15,633 nucleotides of DNA, taken from the NCBI GenBank assembly GCA_003647825.1, contig QMNP01000009.1:1-15633 (forward strand), written 5' to 3'. This stretch comes from Candidatus Cloacimonadota bacterium. Its GTDB lineage: Bacteria; Cloacimonadota; Cloacimonadia; Cloacimonadales; TCS61. Position numbers and translations under genes: made by a program. This document shows positions 13,368 to 15,633 of the stretch, in pieces; the first letter of the stretch is position 1; every line of letters begins with the position of its first letter. The notes under the pieces are model-generated. The model saw nothing but the letters and a program-made list of their open reading frames with translations, searched no databases and was not told the DNA's origin.

Positions 13368-15161
13368 ATGTTAGATTTTATCAGAAATGAAAAGAGAACC
13401 CATTTTGCAGGAAGATTGAATAAGCAGAATGCGGGAGAAAAAGTAACAGTTATGGGTTGGGTCCATCGACGACGAGATCTGGGTGGACTGATCTTTATTG
13501 ATCTGCGGGATGTGACCGGATTTGTGCAGGTTGTTTTCAAACCAGAATTGGAAGATGTACACCGGAAAGCCGGCAAACTGCGGAATGAATATGTAATTGC
13601 CATAACTGGTAATGTAGTTCTGCGAGATGCTGCCAATATTAATAAAAATCTGCCTACAGGTGAGATCGAGATCGAAGTAGAAAGTCTGCTGTTCCTCAAT
13701 GACTCCGAACCGCTGCCTGTTCAAATAAATGAAAATGTATTAGCTGAAGAAGATCTGCGCTTGAAATATAGATACCTGGATTTAAGAAGAGAAAAACTCA
13801 GGAAGATAATTCTGCTTCGCCATGAGATCGTTTTTGCCATTCGCGAATTTCTAACCAGGCAAAATTTCTATGAAATCGAAACACCAATGTTGATGAAAAG
13901 TACTCCGGAAGGTGCACGAGACTATCTGGTTCCAAGCAGAGTGCATAAAGGCAAATTCTTTGCGTTACCGCAATCTCCACAGATATATAAACAACTGCTG
14001 ATGATCAGTGGTTACGACCGTTATTTTCAGATTGCACGCTGTTTTCGAGATGAAGATCTTCGTGCTGATAGGCAACCGGAATTCACCCAGCTCGACCTGG
14101 AAATGAGTTTTGTAACTCAGGAAGAGATCTTTCATTTAAATGAAGAACTCTTTAAGTATATCTTTAAAAAGACAATTGATATTGATCTTGAGACTCCATT
14201 TCCCAGATTAACCTATAATGAAGCGTTGAATCGTTTTGGAATTGATAAACCGGATATGAGATTTGGAATGGAATTGATCGATCTTTCTGATATTTTAAAA
14301 GAATCAGAATTCAAGGTTTTTTCTGGAGCACTTAGTGCGGGTGGATGTGTACGTTGTGTAGTAGCAAAAGGTTGTGCCGGATATTCCCGAAAACAGATCG
14401 ATAGACTTACTGATATTGCTAAACATCTGGGTGGAAAAGGTCTGGCTTTCTGCAAGGTGGAAGAAGGATCTTTAACAGCTGGAATCTCCAAATTCCTTTC
14501 TGACGAAGAGATAAAAAATATTTTGAAATCAACTGAAGCCGAAGCTGGAGATTTAATTCTATTTGCTGCAGATACAAACAAGATCGTTTTCAAAGTACTG
14601 GCAGAAATTCGAAATCATTTTGGTCGTGAACTTGAACTGTATGATGAAAATTCACACAGTTTTGTATGGATCACAGATTTTCCAATGTTTGAATATGATG
14701 ATGAAAATGAGCGTTGGGAAACAGCTCATCATATGTTCACTCTGCCTAAAGAAGAACATCTTAAATATTTTGAAACAGGTGAATATGAGAAGATCGAGGG
14801 TCAGCTCTATGATCTGGTTTGCAACGGGATGGAACTTTCTTCCGGCAGTATTCGCTGCCATCGACTGGACATCCAGAAAAAGATCTTTGATGTACTTGGA
14901 TTCAGCGAAGAAGAGTTGGAAGAGAAATTTGGTTTTTTCTTGAATGCGCTTCGCTATGGTACACCTCCACATGGAGGAATTGCACCTGGCATCGATAGAA
15001 TCGTAATGATAATGAGTGGAGCCGAATCGATCCGTGATGTGATCGCTTTCCCGAAAACTCTGCAAGCTGCTGATCTGATGAGTCAATCACCTTCGGTAGT
15101 TGCAAAAGGGCAACTTGATGAGCTTGGCATAAAATTAACTGAAACTGATAAAGAAAAATAA
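13368..15161 (+). CDS. aspS: Aspartyl-tRNA synthetase (bacterial type)
   Basis: The enzyme charges tRNA-Asp with aspartate using ATP. The 597-residue product is of the long bacterial type: an anticodon-binding OB-fold (about 1-110, GWVHRRRDLGGLIFIDLRD), a class II catalytic core with LKYRYLDLRR and ETPMLMKSTPEGARDYLVPS, motif 2 RCFRDED (224-230) with RADRQPEFTQLDLE, the inserted GAD domain (about 315-420), and motif 3 GIAPGIDRIVM (537-547). AAAGGA at 13354-13359 sets the ATG. Leu38 in RRRDLGG matches discriminating, tRNA-Asp-specific enzymes such as that of E. coli rather than the His of non-discriminating ones. The second determinant region, RDAANIN (86-92), has Ala where E. coli has Lys, so specificity is not fully settled. 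mtaB follows after 43 bases. Confidence 0.97.
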   Translation: MLDFIRNEKRTHFAGRLNKQNAGEKVTVMGWVHRRRDLGGLIFIDLRDVTGFVQVVFKPELEDVHRKAGKLRNEYVIAITGNVVLRDAANINKNLPTGEIEIEVESLLFLNDSEPLPVQINENVLAEEDLRLKYRYLDLRREKLRKIILLRHEIVFAIREFLTRQNFYEIETPMLMKSTPEGARDYLVPSRVHKGKFFALPQSPQIYKQLLMISGYDRYFQIARCFRDEDLRADRQPEFTQLDLEMSFVTQEEIFHLNEELFKYIFKKTIDIDLETPFPRLTYNEALNRFGIDKPDMRFGMELIDLSDILKESEFKVFSGALSAGGCVRCVVAKGCAGYSRKQIDRLTDIAKHLGGKGLAFCKVEEGSLTAGISKFLSDEEIKNILKSTEAEAGDLILFAADTNKIVFKVLAEIRNHFGRELELYDENSHSFVWITDFPMFEYDDENERWETAHHMFTLPKEEHLKYFETGEYEKIEGQLYDLVCNGMELSSGSIRCHRLDIQKKIFDVLGFSEEELEEKFGFFLNALRYGTPPHGGIAPGIDRIVMIMSGAESIRDVIAFPKTLQAADLMSQSPSVVAKGQLDELGIKLTETDKEK

Positions 15162-15204
15162 TATATGAGCCTGCCAGAGTAAAAACTATTAGGCTTACAA
15201 ACTC

Positions 15205-15633
15205 ATGAAAAAAGTTGCTGCCATTACCTTCGGATGCAAAGTCAATCAATATGAAACTTCCTGCATTTTAGACGGATTCGCTCAACACAATTACAAGATT
15301 ACGAATTTCAGTGAAAAAGCTGATGTTTATATAATTAATTCCTGCACAGTAACCAATCGCACCGATTACAAAAGCAGGAATGCAGTCCGCAAAGCCTTAG
15401 CACAAAAAGCTACAAATCCAAACGTAAAAGTTATCATTACAGGCTGTTATTCACAAAGGAATCGTGAAAAAATTCTTGAACTCGGGCCAGTTGATTTGAT
15501 AGCTGACAACAATGAAAAAAGCAAAATCTATCAGTTTATTGAAAACTCAAACTTACCGGTTTCACATGATAAAACAGAATTTGATGAACTCTTCACAACC
15601 CGGATGATCGATCATACCAGAGCCTTTATTAAA
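15205..15633 (+). CDS. mtaB: tRNA t6A37 methylthiotransferase MtaB, N-terminal part (cut by window end)
   Basis: The first 143 codons encode the UPF0004 domain of a methylthiotransferase, with three cysteines for the auxiliary 4Fe-4S cluster: Cys11 in TFGCKVNQYE, Cys47 in NSCTVTNRTDYKSRNAVRK and Cys81 in ITGCYSQ. The TFGCKVNQ start and the TVTNRTDYKSR segment point to the MtaB branch, which adds a methylthio group to t6A at position 37 of ANN-decoding tRNAs, rather than MiaB or RimO. The frame is open to the last base and stops at RAFIK, just where the radical-SAM motif CxxxCxxC would be expected next, so the catalytic domain is outside the window. The Shine-Dalgarno is weak (AGG at 15191-15193). 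It probably shares a transcript with aspS. Confidence 0.9.
   Translation, partial: MKKVAAITFGCKVNQYETSCILDGFAQHNYKITNFSEKADVYIINSCTVTNRTDYKSRNAVRKALAQKATNPNVKVIITGCYSQRNREKILELGPVDLIADNNEKSKIYQFIENSNLPVSHDKTEFDELFTTRMIDHTRAFIK

Noticed and set aside
15165..15182. Five-codon frame (MSLPE) between aspS and mtaB
   Set aside because: Unlike the gyrA minicistron it has no Shine-Dalgarno and does not touch the mtaB start; chance is enough to explain it.
15166..15197. Hairpin TGAGCCT/AGGCTTA before mtaB
   Set aside because: Seven pairs including a G-T, an 18-base loop and no T run: too weak to call a terminator or a regulatory fold.
14652..15249. Two overlapping minus-strand frames at the end of aspS
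   Set aside because: They are opposite the well-supported aspS and mtaB coding sequences and show no recognisable domain.
1..15633. CRISPR array, tRNA or rRNA genes, insertion sequences, prophage or defence genes
   Set aside because: I saw no regularly spaced direct repeats, no tRNA-like cloverleaf in the gaps, and no transposase, integrase or defence-type protein in any credible frame.

Overview
The window is ordinary bacterial chromosome with moderately AT-rich housekeeping genes, all on the + strand. Several features suggest a member of the FCB group, most plausibly Cloacimonadota or a close neighbour. The first gene fragment is an FlgD-like immunoglobulin domain at the C-terminus of a protein, a common layout for surface proteins in that part of the tree. 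Shine-Dalgarno sites are clear for most genes. This placement is inference from protein style and gene order, and no ribosomal RNA is present to confirm it.

Layout. 1-252: 3' end of a surface or secreted protein. 302-330: likely promoter, followed by an EF-G-like GTPase (fusA2 type, 449-2488) closed by a hairpin terminator. 2562-6445: a tight run, yebC - ruvC - ruvA - rsmB - a membrane-anchored PASTA protein, with short gaps, ended by a strong intrinsic terminator at 6484-6511. 6690-11323: gyrB and gyrA, expressed from a promoter near 6621-6651 and separated by a ten-codon minicistron that has its own ribosome binding site and touches the gyrA start. 11408-12031: a small lipoprotein. 12108-13004: a cation diffusion facilitator-like membrane protein lacking most of its expected metal ligands. 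13005-13367: a 363-base gap with two kinds of degenerate palindromic repeat, and then aspS. 15205 to the window end: start of mtaB, a tRNA methylthiotransferase.

How the genes work together. The window is dominated by DNA topology and recombination (gyrase, RuvC and RuvA; ruvB is not in the window) and by translation and RNA modification (EF-G2, YebC, RsmB, AspRS, MtaB). yebC-ruvC-ruvA is a widely conserved neighbourhood, and a PASTA gene beside rsmB recalls the Firmicutes rsmB - phosphatase - PASTA-kinase region, but without the kinase.

I found no CRISPR array, tRNA or rRNA gene, transposase, prophage or defence system, and no convincing new multi-gene system. The best leads are the gyrB/gyrA minicistron with its duplicated ribosome binding site and start, the unusual drug-pocket residues of both gyrase subunits, the ligand-poor CDF protein with a palindrome just upstream, and the repeat cluster before aspS.
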